30,533 bases of DNA, taken from NCBI GenBank assembly GCA_021775835.1, contig JAJFHC010000056.1, positions 1 through 30,533 on the forward strand, in the 5' to 3' direction. The notes below the pieces were generated by a model. It had not been told where the DNA came from. It was given only the letters and a program-made list of their open reading frames with translations, and made no database searches. Source of the DNA: Hyphomicrobiales bacterium. Its GTDB lineage: Bacteria > Pseudomonadota > Alphaproteobacteria > Rhizobiales > JAJFHC01. The position numbers were made by a program, and so were the translations under genes. Shown here one piece after another: positions 15,501-22,361 of this stretch (the stretch's first letter is position 1; every line of letters starts with the position of its first letter).

Positions 15501-16335
15501 CATGGGAACACTGTTCCGCAGCCTTTATCTGGATGGCCGGGCAGAGAAAATGTCACCGATTAAGGCTCTCGGCCTTTACTACGATTTTCGTGAACTGACA
15601 CCGGTGGGGCGTCTTGGCGATGAAATGATCCGCAAGCTTGCCGACCGCCTCGTGGCCGTGGACCTTCTGGACAAAGCCGCCGAGGTCTTGACACACCAGG
15701 TCGAAAAACGGCTTCACGGCTCTGCCCGCGCACAGGTCGCCGCCAAACTGGCCGTGGTCCATTTGATGAATCACAAGCCCAAGATGGCACTGGAGGTCCT
15801 GAGACGGAGCCGTCAGGCGATGTTGCCGGAAGCCCTCAAGAGCAAACGTCTCCTGCTTGAGGCGACGGCCTTGTCGGAGATAGGTCTTCCCCAGCAATCC
15901 GTCGATCTGTTGTCGGGACTCGATGGGGTTGAGTTCGAACGGGCCAGGGCGCAGGCCTACTGGAAGAACGAAAACTGGCAGAAGGCGGGGGAAGCCTTCG
16001 AACGCGTCCTGACGGAAACCGCCGACAAGGACACGCCACTCGTCAAGGCGACCAAAGTGGAAGTCATGAAAGGCGCGATCTCCTATGCGCTCGCCGAAGA
16101 TGCTTTTGGCCTTGCGCGGTTCCGGGACCGATATCTGGAACGGATGACACGAACCAATCTTGCGTCGTCGTTTGACGTGGTTACCCAATCGTCAGATCAC
16201 GCAGGTGTAGAATTCCGCAATCTCGCCAAGGAGATAGCAAGCGTCGACTCGCTTGAGAACTTCCTCGAGGACTTCAGAAAGTCACTGGAAGAGGACGCAA
16301 CCCTGGCCGCCGGGCAGGCCGCTGTCTCAAACTGA
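12568..16335 (+). CDS. Large exported protein with AMIN-like modules and TPR-like solenoid
   Basis: A 1255-residue protein. The start at 12568 is preferred over an in-frame ATG at 12526: GGAGGAG (12553-12559) lies 8 bases before it, and the protein then opens with a normal signal peptide (LRRHLLGVALSGVVLMTTAS, cleaved near AAA). At least three beta-rich segments follow, about residues 40-128, 174-262 and 474-551. They share the pattern of AMIN domains (TRIEFQWVERPDSRVTRDGN then KIHVTFDE), which bind cell wall in secretins and amidases. A Ser/Pro/Asp-rich linker covers about 280-470. Residues about 695-1245 are helical with TPR-like repeats, such as LLRGRLLQGLGRTAEALDAY. No enzyme motif is visible. 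Enteric flagellar systems have no such gene; similar TPR proteins occur at this position in other alphaproteobacterial clusters. A periplasmic scaffold is my inference, by analogy with Campylobacter PflA (beta domain plus TPR). Confidence 0.8.
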   Translation: MTLDKLRRHLLGVALSGVVLMTTASVSIDRAAAEDASPFRLETQNGFGRMIFSFKQLPKYNVKATDSVLVVSFDREIDLNQALKELRDQDFVVAGRLDPDRKAVRFALGRKLKVNAIEAGEQLFVDLLPDTWTGAPPALPPKVIAELNRRAKIAEKEARKKALIKEAHDRNRKVHVRVGEHPTFTRIEFQWVERPDSRVTRDGNKIHVTFDEIATPVMGRLLADPPKFVNSAESRVGEEGITITLNIEPQTDVRGFIEDKSYIVDISSSVVDQSLTGLIKTLVGEQESSSGKTRGGYTDLKADPKHDVAKTAEDPVVDNRAVSSPATKAAKTGIETTAVEKTVAEASPMGVGDLPSADAKPDNDPDRDIADALYLGQLDIEVPTIVVRERPLGRNGLVPLPDHKLAALSNSKNDGSGGDTKSATPGQPDNSSDSPAVPKIQPAGSQPAKEMGTSFKTMSVPDDPVQGSDARKTDVTFSFDAPVAAAAFTRSDALWLVFDTDEPVDWSPLKGKGAAYLGEPVLLNVDGARIARLPLSTNLRVVVKPKGLNWTVSLRSDAGTEAKAVKLKRSKRQDGLLKVSSSVPGASNVHFVKDPVIGDTIAVVTVQPEFPARSKAQKFVEFDALNAAHGLVIKPHADDLAVRLSKGEIIITRSAGLTLSAPSDDTGIGGNRSKQSSTTRGLVDFAQWAGDPEKPFSDHVGELEYGISTLPGFQAVGLRLELAKFYLSNQLGPEAYGQLGLIRENDPDVDGKPIFHAMRAIAKLLMHRPMSAGKDLSHFGVGDDDSMIPWRAEMNRQLRRWREAMADYTRSDDEISQYPEELQNRFRLNAARTAIEVEDWQAADFQLRSLSEKRLGAAKEAAATLLRGRLLQGLGRTAEALDAYGLAIASTDRQAEAEATFHHTGLALELGTITPDQAVHRLESATVMWRGDDLELRVLRELAKMQAMQHQYRRALGLMKTAVVNFPGDPIARSIHDDMGTLFRSLYLDGRAEKMSPIKALGLYYDFRELTPVGRLGDEMIRKLADRLVAVDLLDKAAEVLTHQVEKRLHGSARAQVAAKLAVVHLMNHKPKMALEVLRRSRQAMLPEALKSKRLLLEATALSEIGLPQQSVDLLSGLDGVEFERARAQAYWKNENWQKAGEAFERVLTETADKDTPLVKATKVEVMKGAISYALAEDAFGLARFRDRYLERMTRTNLASSFDVVTQSSDHAGVEFRNLAKEIASVDSLENFLEDFRKSLEEDATLAAGQAAVSN

Positions 16336-16473
16336 AGACCAGACACAGTCTAGGCGCAGGCGACAATGAAGGCTGTGCTTTTCTCTGTGTTCAAAGTTGG
16401 AGGCGAAAAAGAAGCCTGATGCCAACCCTCGGAAGAACCATTTAGCCCTGAGCAGTCGTCGCACGCGGGTTTT

Positions 16474-17388
16474 TCAATCAGTTTGGGCGTGAAAAAGCCC
16501 TGTGATCGTTGCAGCATCGTCGATGACTGTGCTTGTTAGAGGAGTAGGTGCATTGAGCGAGTTCGTTGCAAGCACGATCGGTTCGTCAATCCCCTCGTCG
16601 GTAATCCTGATAGAAGCGAGTTGTTTTCCATCATAGCTCCGGCGCGCCGCCGGCAGCGTGTACGAAAGTCCGATCCCGAAACCATTGCCGACAAGGCTCC
16701 GCATCGTCTCAAGCGACGCTGCTCGGAATGCGATTCGCGGGGACAACCCACGTTGGCGAAACAGGTCGACCATGTGACGACTGCTGAGCCCCTGATCAGC
16801 GAGGATCAACGGCTCGCCCGCCAATGACGCAAGCGTTATCGACTTCCTGCCGGCAAATTCGTGCGTCTTGCTGGTAAGTGCGTGAGGCGACAACATCGCG
16901 AGCTCCTTGCGATTTATGGTTTCATCCAGACCCAGGTCATAAGTCATTGCGAAATCGAGTTGGCCCGAACCCAGATCTTCGGCCAGTCGTTCAAATCCAC
17001 CCACATGTGTTGAGATCATGACGTGGGGATGCCGTTTCTTGAGATGTCCGAGGACCGGGGCGAGGAGCAAGGGAGCGAGGTCTTCGAAAAAGCCAATTGT
17101 GATGGGTCTATGCTGTTCGAGCGATTTTTGCTCCGGATCAACAAGGCGTGCTGCGTCAGATAACAGGTCTTGCGCGTTCTCGATGAAGTCCCGGCCAAAC
17201 GCCGTGGGAACAAACGGCGCCCCCTTACGTCTGATAAAGAGCGGTTTACCGAGGTCCGATTCCAGACGCGCAATTGCCACCGACAGCGAGGGCTGAGAGA
17301 CACTGACCTGCGCAGCCGCAGACGAAACGCTCCCATGTTCCGCCACAGCGACCACATATTCCAACTGTCGAAATGTGACTGATAGCAT
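16474..17388 (-). CDS. LysR-family transcriptional regulator
   Basis: A 304-residue LysR-type regulator. The N-terminal winged helix-turn-helix is typical: TFRQLEYVVAVAEHGSVSSA (residues 5-24), then QVSVSQPSLSVAIARLESDL and GKPLFIRR. The rest is the periplasmic-binding-protein-like effector domain (ITIGFFEDLAPLLLAPVLGH, LDFAMTYDLGLD, GNGFGIGLSYTLPA). It is divergent from the phytanoyl-CoA dioxygenase-family gene at 17486, the usual arrangement for a LysR regulator and its target. The spacer contains a perfect inverted repeat at 17407-17429. The effector is not predictable from sequence. It is the first gene of an insert with no obvious flagellar role between the TPR gene and fliP. Confidence 0.95.
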   Translation of the reverse strand: MLSVTFRQLEYVVAVAEHGSVSSAAAQVSVSQPSLSVAIARLESDLGKPLFIRRKGAPFVPTAFGRDFIENAQDLLSDAARLVDPEQKSLEQHRPITIGFFEDLAPLLLAPVLGHLKKRHPHVMISTHVGGFERLAEDLGSGQLDFAMTYDLGLDETINRKELAMLSPHALTSKTHEFAGRKSITLASLAGEPLILADQGLSSRHMVDLFRQRGLSPRIAFRAASLETMRSLVGNGFGIGLSYTLPAARRSYDGKQLASIRITDEGIDEPIVLATNSLNAPTPLTSTVIDDAATITGLFHAQTD

Positions 17389-17406
17389 GTAACTATGACC
17401 ATTATT

Positions 17407-17429
17407 GATAGATATTATTTGAATCTATC
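17407..17429. promoter_or_regulatory. Inverted-repeat operator between lysR and phyH-family gene
   Basis: Perfect 7-bp inverted repeat GATAGAT-N9-ATCTATC in the 97-base divergent spacer, 19 bases upstream of the LysR start and 57 bases before the dioxygenase start. Dyads of this size and position are typical LysR recognition sites. Confidence 0.65.
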
Positions 17430-17485
17430 CTAAGCCTGCGCCATCCTTGATTCAAGGCATCCAGACAGGCGGCAGGTGACTGACG

Positions 17486-18286
17486 ATGAGCAACAGAGTC
17501 CAGATTACGAGCGAACAGGTAGAGACATACCAACGCGACGGCGTCGTGCTTGTGAAGGGGTTGTTCAAGGACTGGGTTCAAATGATCCGTGCCGGCATCG
17601 ATCGCAACATGACCGAACCGGGTCCCTATGCTTCAGAAAACCTGAAGGAAGGCGAAGACGGACGGTTTTTCGATGACTACTGCAACTGGACCCGCATCCC
17701 GGAGTTCGAAGAGGTGATCCGTCATTCGCAAGTCGCTCGGGTCGCCGCACAACTCATGGGATCGAATCGGGTGCAAATGTTTCATGACCACGTACTGGTC
17801 AAGGAACCTGGCACATCAAAGCCCACACCATGGCATCAGGATAGTCCGTATTACTTTGTCGACGGGGAGAAGACGATCAGCTTTTGGTCACCAATGGATC
17901 ATGTAAAAGAGGCGTCGCTGCGTTGTGTTGCTGGATCGCATAATTGGGAAAAACCTGTGCTTCCGACACGCTGGCTGTCCGAGGAAGACTTCTTTGCAGG
18001 TGAAGACATTTACATGCCTGTTCCCGATCCCGATGCTGAGGGCATGCCCGTGGTGGAGTTTGAGATGGAGCCAGGCGACGCCGTGGCTTTCAACTACAAG
18101 ACGTTACATGGTGCGCGCGGCAATAACTCCACCACCCGCCGGCGGGCGTTTTCGCTGCGTCTCGTGGGAGATGATGCCCGCTACGTTGAACGTCCCGGTC
18201 CGACATCGCCACCATTCCCGGGGCACGACATGAGCCCGGGACAGAAGCTGCGGGAAGATTGGTTTCCGACGATCTACAAGACCTGA
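17486..18286 (+). CDS. Phytanoyl-CoA dioxygenase (PhyH)-family Fe(II)/2-oxoglutarate oxygenase
   Basis: A 266-residue oxygenase of the PhyH family, which hydroxylates small substrates using Fe(II), O2 and 2-oxoglutarate. The metal triad is intact: His117 and Asp119 in TPWHQDSPYY, and His208 in NYKTLHGARGNN. An arginine of RRRAFSLRLVGD (about 218-220) is placed to bind 2-oxoglutarate. Other family traits are the opening QVETYQRDGVVLVKGLF and the segment SLRCVAGSHNW. The start ATG at 17486 follows GGCAGGTGAC. Substrates in this family range from acyl-CoAs to ectoine and phosphonates, so I do not name one. Divergence from a LysR regulator suggests substrate-inducible expression. Confidence 0.92.
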   Translation: MSNRVQITSEQVETYQRDGVVLVKGLFKDWVQMIRAGIDRNMTEPGPYASENLKEGEDGRFFDDYCNWTRIPEFEEVIRHSQVARVAAQLMGSNRVQMFHDHVLVKEPGTSKPTPWHQDSPYYFVDGEKTISFWSPMDHVKEASLRCVAGSHNWEKPVLPTRWLSEEDFFAGEDIYMPVPDPDAEGMPVVEFEMEPGDAVAFNYKTLHGARGNNSTTRRRAFSLRLVGDDARYVERPGPTSPPFPGHDMSPGQKLREDWFPTIYKT

Positions 18287-18636
18287 GATTACGGGGTCGC
18301 ACTTTCCTTCTGTTGACAATCTTCAGCCATCTCAAGTCCAATTTCGCTGAAATCGGAGGTGTCTCCTGTTGGCACGTCACTGCCGAACATGCGGGAATCT
18401 GAAGCGTTTCGCAGTCTTTGTGATTCACGTGCTCTCATTCATCGGCAACTGCCAAGGCCTGCCACGCGGGTGATTGGATTCCTGATCGCGCTTCGCTTGT
18501 CCGGCGAACGAGCTTTGGTAACGGCCGGCGGGATTCGAGGTCGGCCAAACGCAATATGCTTTAGGATCGGCAGAACGTGATCCGAAGCGGTGACTCAATT
18601 CACACGTTCTGTCTGGCATCAGTGCGGACAAAGTCG
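18287..18636. other. Intergenic region with a degenerate palindromic repeat, no gene
   Basis: About 350 bases between the dioxygenase and the convergent acetyltransferase. Reading frames here are short and have no recognisable protein character. The only feature I see is a copy of a palindromic repeat at 18477-18509. No clear terminator was found for either gene. Confidence 0.6.
18477..18509 (-). repeat. Degenerate copy of alphaproteobacterial palindromic repeat
   Basis: The segment reads GATTCCTGATCGCGCTTCGC then TTGTCCGGCGAAC and matches the reverse complement of 30321-30353 at all but about 6 of 33 positions. The shared core is GATCGCGCTTCGCT. The outer stem is more decayed here than in the right-end copy. 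Confidence 0.7.
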
Positions 18637-19110
18637 TTATCCGGTTACAAGTCTATATTTGAGAAACTTTGCACCGTCATATTCTGCCTCGTCGACAAAC
18701 CTTGCCCCAAACCTTTCAAGCGCCCTCAGGTTTTTGCGCGACGGTGGAAGAAGGAACGTTACGAATGGGATGCGCTCATCGGCGACGGCAAACTCAATTG
18801 CCTTTTTTGAAATGCGCACGCCTAGTCCAAACGAGTCCGGCTTCAGGACCAAACCGTAGTCCCACTCATCACCTTCTTTTTGAAAACCGCCCCATCCGAC
18901 ATACTTTCCGTCAGACACCATGGCCCAATGGCCGAGTCCATCACGTCTCCAGAATTCCTCCTTGGTCGCGACAAATTTGGCGACAGCGGCTCTGTCCCAT
19001 TCGAATGTCAGAAGCGGCATGTGCTCGGCAACGCGAGGATCGGACATGTGCACAATGATGTCGTCCGGGTCTATCTCAGGCAATCGGGCGAATGTGATTT
19101 CGTGTTTCAA
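18637..19110 (-). CDS. GNAT-family N-acetyltransferase (RimJ/RimL-like)
   Basis: A 157-residue protein with the GNAT fold pattern. It has a strand pair around GHWAMVSDGKYVGWGGFQKE (about 60-79), an acetyl-CoA loop region around LKPDSFGLGVRISKKAIEFA (about 89-108, a weak match to Q/R-x-x-G-x-G/A), and the C-terminal PPSRKNLRALERFGARFVDE (about 122-141), which matches the N-x-x-A/S-x-x-x-x-x-G-F segment of RimJ/RimL relatives. The substrate is unknown. It lies convergent to the dioxygenase and upstream of fliP on the same strand, 115 bases away, and is probably part of the non-flagellar insert. Confidence 0.8.
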   Translation of the reverse strand: MKHEITFARLPEIDPDDIIVHMSDPRVAEHMPLLTFEWDRAAVAKFVATKEEFWRRDGLGHWAMVSDGKYVGWGGFQKEGDEWDYGLVLKPDSFGLGVRISKKAIEFAVADERIPFVTFLLPPSRKNLRALERFGARFVDEAEYDGAKFLKYRLVTG

Positions 19111-19225
19111 TGTAGCCGCCGTCGGTACTGTTCAGAGGGCCCTGCCAAATGTACCGCTGTCAGATGCTTGTCGCACAATGCCCAGAGCGGTGTCGCCCGT
19201 GCGGATCGGTAGCCCACGATCAAAT

Positions 19226-19987
19226 CTATGTGCCAAAACTCTTGACGAGGCTGCCGGCGACAAGACTCCAGCCATCCACCAGCACAAAGAATATCAGCTT
19301 GAACGGCAGTGAGATGATCACCGGCGGCAGCATCATCATGCCCATGGACATCAGGACCGATGCCACCACCATGTCGATCACGATAAAGGGCACGAACAGC
19401 AGGAAACCTATTTCGAAGGCACGCCGCAACTCGCTGATCATGAACGCCGGAATCAGAATATGCAGAGCGACCTCGTCGCGGCTTGCCGGTGGTGGTTCCT
19501 TTGATAAATCGATGAATAGCGCCAGGTCCTTTTCCCGGACATGTGTCATCATGAAGCCGTGAAACGGTTTGGAGGTGAGGTCGAAGGCTTCGCGCAATTC
19601 AATCTGGTTGTTTATCAGCGGTGAAATGCCGGCGGTGTAGGCACTCTTGAAAACCGGCGCCATGACAAAGGCCGTCAGGAACAGCGCAAGAGAAACGATA
19701 ACCGTATTGGGAGGCGATTGCTGGATACCGATGGCGGTGCGCAGCAGCGAGAGGACCACCACAATCCGGGTGAACGATGTCACCATGACCAGGATGGATG
19801 GTGCCAGGCTGAGCACCGTGATCAGGGCGACCAGTTGAACAGCGCGCTCGGTCAGGCCGGTTCCCTGATCGAAGTCCAGGTTTATCGACTGGGCGAGGGC
19901 CGTGTCGGACCAGAACGCCAGACCAATGGCCAGACCCCAACCCGCTGTGATCGGAAGCCTTGCCCATTGCCGGGTCATAGGGGCCAT
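19226..19987 (-). CDS. fliP: Flagellar type III export gate protein FliP
   Basis: FliP is a core subunit of the FliPQR export gate. The 253-residue precursor has a signal peptide (residues 1-32, ending ALAQ), then NLDFDQGTGLTERAVQLVAL. The near-invariant core follows: LSLAPSILVMVTSFTRIVVV, LLRTAIGIQQSPPNTVIVSL, and the terminal ISLPFKLIFFVLVDGWSLVA. The central periplasmic region contains FMMTHVREKDLALFIDLSK and LIPAFMISELRRAFEIGFLL. AGAGGAG lies 10 bases before the ATG, inside the end of fliO. It follows fliO by 6 bases, so the two are co-transcribed. Confidence 0.98.
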   Translation of the reverse strand: MAPMTRQWARLPITAGWGLAIGLAFWSDTALAQSINLDFDQGTGLTERAVQLVALITVLSLAPSILVMVTSFTRIVVVLSLLRTAIGIQQSPPNTVIVSLALFLTAFVMAPVFKSAYTAGISPLINNQIELREAFDLTSKPFHGFMMTHVREKDLALFIDLSKEPPPASRDEVALHILIPAFMISELRRAFEIGFLLFVPFIVIDMVVASVLMSMGMMMLPPVIISLPFKLIFFVLVDGWSLVAGSLVKSFGT

Positions 19988-19993
19988 CAGCGG

Positions 19994-20791
19994 TTAGCTC
20001 CTCTGACCTGCCGATCTTGGTGGAACGTGGCCATCGGTGTCGTCAAACAGACCCTCATCCAGGTCTTCGCTGCGGACGGGTCTGGGCGATTGCGGATATG
20101 GTCGTCCCGGTGCTGATGCGGGTTCGGGATATTCCGGCGCCTGGGGCTGAGGTGGCGGCGACTCTTGCCTTGGTTGAATCTGTGCTTCCGGTTCCACTGG
20201 CATCTGGGCGAACTCCTGGTCTTCAGAGGGCGGAGGGGCGACCGGTGGCGGGGCAGGGCGTCTTTCCTGTGGCTGCTGTGCCGGATTTGGCATCTGGGCC
20301 TGGCGCGGTGCCCCCCGGGGCTCGCGCGGCATCACCTTTTGCTCGGGTTGTTGTGGCTGTGCCGGATTCCGGATAGCCGGACGGTGCTGTTGGGCCGGGG
20401 CAGGCTGTTGTTGTTGTTGCTGTGCTGTTGGCGGGGCTTGCGGCGCGGACTGTTGTGCTGACTGTTGTGTGGCGCGCGCCTGTCCGGCCGGTTGCCGCAA
20501 ACGGGGCGCCTCCGCGGCTGCGCGCCGAGGATCCCGGCGAATACCGGACTCCACGACGACATCCTGCGACCCGCCAATCAACAGGAGGTGTTCGACATCG
20601 TCGCGCCGTACCAGCAGCAAGCGATGCTTCTTGTCGACCATCGCTGCTTCAACGATTGCCAGACGGGAATCTCTGCGGGCTCCGATGTTGCCGCTGACGC
20701 CGAAATAACGCAACGCCCATGCGCCCAATCCGACCAAAGCCAGTACAAAAATCAGAGCGAGGACATACTGTGCGTAGTCCAACAATTCCAT
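19994..20791 (-). CDS. fliO: FliO-like export apparatus protein with Pro/Gln-rich tail
   Basis: FliO helps assemble the FliP ring. The first 90 residues fit the family: a transmembrane helix (QYVLALIFVLALVGLGAWAL, about residues 8-27) and the small cytoplasmic domain with RLAIVEAAMVDKKHRLLLVR and DDVEHLLLIGGSQDVVVESG. The remaining 175 residues are low-complexity, rich in Pro, Gln, Ala and Arg, including a six-Gln run from a CAA/CAG repeat, and end in an acidic patch (RSEDLDEGLFDDTDG). E. coli FliO is about 120 residues. AAGGGG precedes the ATG. The assignment rests on the N-terminal domain and on the position directly before fliP. Confidence 0.88.
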   Translation of the reverse strand: MELLDYAQYVLALIFVLALVGLGAWALRYFGVSGNIGARRDSRLAIVEAAMVDKKHRLLLVRRDDVEHLLLIGGSQDVVVESGIRRDPRRAAAEAPRLRQPAGQARATQQSAQQSAPQAPPTAQQQQQQPAPAQQHRPAIRNPAQPQQPEQKVMPREPRGAPRQAQMPNPAQQPQERRPAPPPVAPPPSEDQEFAQMPVEPEAQIQPRQESPPPQPQAPEYPEPASAPGRPYPQSPRPVRSEDLDEGLFDDTDGHVPPRSAGQRS

Positions 20792-20916
20792 TAGGTGGCC
20801 CCTTAATTCGATTTGCTGACACCGTTGTAGGAAAATTTTGCCTAGTTTATCACTAACAAAACGTCAACGGCTGCGAAAAAAAGGTTAACAGGCGCAGAAA
20901 ACCGCCAAAAACATGG

Positions 20917-20931
20917 TTAGCAAATCGTTAT
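20917..20931. promoter_or_regulatory. Degenerate CtrA-like box on the fliO side
   Basis: TTAG-N7-TTAT. Read on the minus strand it is ATAA-N7-CTAACCAT, close to the extended CtrA half-site and oriented toward fliO, whose start is about 130 bases away. It lies just left of the perfect box at 20937-20955. Confidence 0.35.
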
Positions 20932-20936
20932 CAGCA

Positions 20937-20955
20937 TTAAAGGAACATTAACCAT
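20937..20955. promoter_or_regulatory. CtrA box between fliO and flgB
   Basis: Perfect TTAA-N7-TTAACCAT, the extended CtrA consensus. It lies 23 bases upstream of the flgB sigma-54 element and about 150 bases from the fliO start, in a 262-base A/T-rich divergent region. It could serve either gene; export-gate genes are typical direct CtrA targets. Confidence 0.7.
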
Positions 20956-20977
20956 TTCACGCCGAAACTCACAAAAC

Positions 20978-20992
20978 TGGCGGTTAGCTTGC
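20978..20992 (+). promoter_or_regulatory. Sigma-54 promoter for the flgB operon
   Basis: TGGCGGTTAGCTTGC: a perfect TGGC at -24 and a perfect TTGC at -12 with GG and GC 10 bases apart. Transcription would begin near 21004, which makes the ATG at 21054 the most sensible flgB start. Confidence 0.65.
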
Positions 20993-21053
20993 GCGAATCT
21001 CTTCGCAGCCCCCCGCCGGTGTGTTGAAACTGATCGGACGAATGGTGACCCAA

Positions 21054-21464
21054 ATGGCGCTCGGCGACATCGGCATATTCAGTGCTCTCAAGACAAAAAT
21101 GCAATGGCATCAGAGTCGGCAACGGGTGCTGGCGGAGAATGTCGCCAATGCCGATACTCCAGGATATCGGGCCAAAGACCTGCGCAAGATTAATTTTGCC
21201 AGTGCGCTGGCCAGCGCCACCAGCCCATCCGTAGGTGTTGCCCGCACGAATGCCAAGCACATCGAGGGAACCGCACTGCCGTCGAACGGGCCATTCAGGA
21301 ATGACAATGCCAAGGGCTGGGAAACCACACCCTCGGGCAACGGTGTGATCCTGGAAGAACAGATGATGAAGGTTACCGAGAACCAGATGGAGTACCAGTC
21401 TGCGGCGTCACTCTATTCAAAGTCTGTGACGCTTCTCAAGATCGCGCTGGGTGCAAACACTTGA
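21054..21464 (+). CDS. flgB: Flagellar proximal rod protein FlgB
   Basis: FlgB is the innermost rod subunit, next to the MS-ring and FliE. From the ATG at 21054 the protein is 136 residues (138 in E. coli) and begins MALGDIGIFSALKTKMQWHQ, the usual family start. In-frame GTG at 21021 and ATG at 21042 would add 11 or 4 residues. The rod signature RVLAENVANADTPGYRAKDL and the end TENQMEYQSAASLYSKSVTL then LKIALGANT are clear. It is the first gene of a seven-gene plus-strand operon ending in cckA. Confidence 0.96.
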   Translation: MALGDIGIFSALKTKMQWHQSRQRVLAENVANADTPGYRAKDLRKINFASALASATSPSVGVARTNAKHIEGTALPSNGPFRNDNAKGWETTPSGNGVILEEQMMKVTENQMEYQSAASLYSKSVTLLKIALGANT

Positions 21465-21528
21465 TCGGGCGCACCGCGAATCCGGCCGAGCTATCGGTTG
21501 GTAATGAACTCATGATGAGGACGTTGTT

Positions 21529-21939
21529 ATGGATCTGATGAAATCAATGATGGTTGCAGCCTCCGGCCTGAGGGCGCAAAGCGGGCGAATGCGTATCATT
21601 TCGGAAAACATTGCGAATGCCAACTCGACCGCCGAGACACCGGGAGGGGATCCCTACCGCCGCCGCATGCCGACATTCGAAGCTCATTTCGATCGCGAGA
21701 TGAGTGTGCATACGGTCCGGATGGGAAAGTTCCGGTTCGATCAGACCGAGTTCGGCAAAAAGTATGAACCTGGGCATCCGTCGGCAGACCAGGAAGGCTA
21801 CATCAAAACACCGAATGTGAACTCGCTCGTGGAAATGATGGACATGCGTGAGGCCCAGAGAAGCTACGAGGCCAACCTGAATGTCATCAAGACGACCCGT
21901 ACCATGGCGGTGCGGACACTGGACATCCTGAGGGCGTAA
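21529..21939 (+). CDS. flgC: Flagellar proximal rod protein FlgC
   Basis: FlgC is a rod subunit exported through the flagellar gate. At 136 residues it matches the family (134). It has MMVAASGLRAQSGRMRIISE, the rod motif ENIANANSTAETPGGDPYRR, the central KYEPGHPSADQEGYIKTPNV, and the C-terminal DMREAQRSYEANLNVIKTTR then TMAVRTLDILRA. GAGGACG lies upstream of the ATG. It follows flgB by 64 bases and precedes fliE by 34 bases. Confidence 0.98.
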   Translation: MDLMKSMMVAASGLRAQSGRMRIISENIANANSTAETPGGDPYRRRMPTFEAHFDREMSVHTVRMGKFRFDQTEFGKKYEPGHPSADQEGYIKTPNVNSLVEMMDMREAQRSYEANLNVIKTTRTMAVRTLDILRA

Positions 21940-21973
21940 CGGACACCGGTTTGCCAGGGGGCAATAGAAGGCA

Positions 21974-22300
21974 ATGAAAATTCCTGCAGCCAGCGCCGCG
22001 AACGCCTATGCCGCCGCGGCAAAGACGATTGCCAATGCGACGAAAGAACAGAACGCCGCCGCCTTGAAAGGGGCGACGGACGACGAGGGTTTCGGAACGA
22101 CTCTCAAGCAGGTCGTGGACGGGCTGTCGACGTCCGTACAGAAGGCCGAAAATACCACGATGTCCCATATCGGGGGCAAGGCAGACATCGTTGACGTTGT
22201 CACGGCGGTGGCTGAAACGGAGGTTGCCATGAGAACCCTCGTCAACGTACGCGACAGGGTGATTGCGGCGTATCAGGAAATCTTGAGGATGCCGATCTAG
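21974..22300 (+). CDS. fliE: MS-ring/rod junction protein FliE
   Basis: FliE joins the MS-ring and export gate to the rod. The 108-residue protein (104 in E. coli) has an Ala-rich N-terminus and the conserved C-terminal half: FGTTLKQVVDGLSTSVQKAE, then DIVDVVTAVAETEVAMRTLV and NVRDRVIAAYQEILRMPI. The last segment is diagnostic. GAAGG lies 3-7 bases before the ATG. The flgB-flgC-fliE order is standard. Confidence 0.97.
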   Translation: MKIPAASAANAYAAAAKTIANATKEQNAAALKGATDDEGFGTTLKQVVDGLSTSVQKAENTTMSHIGGKADIVDVVTAVAETEVAMRTLVNVRDRVIAAYQEILRMPI

Positions 22301-22361
22301 TGGGACCAGGGACCACCATGATTGAGTCCTTGTTGTGTGAATGCAGTGGGAGGGGGTACGT

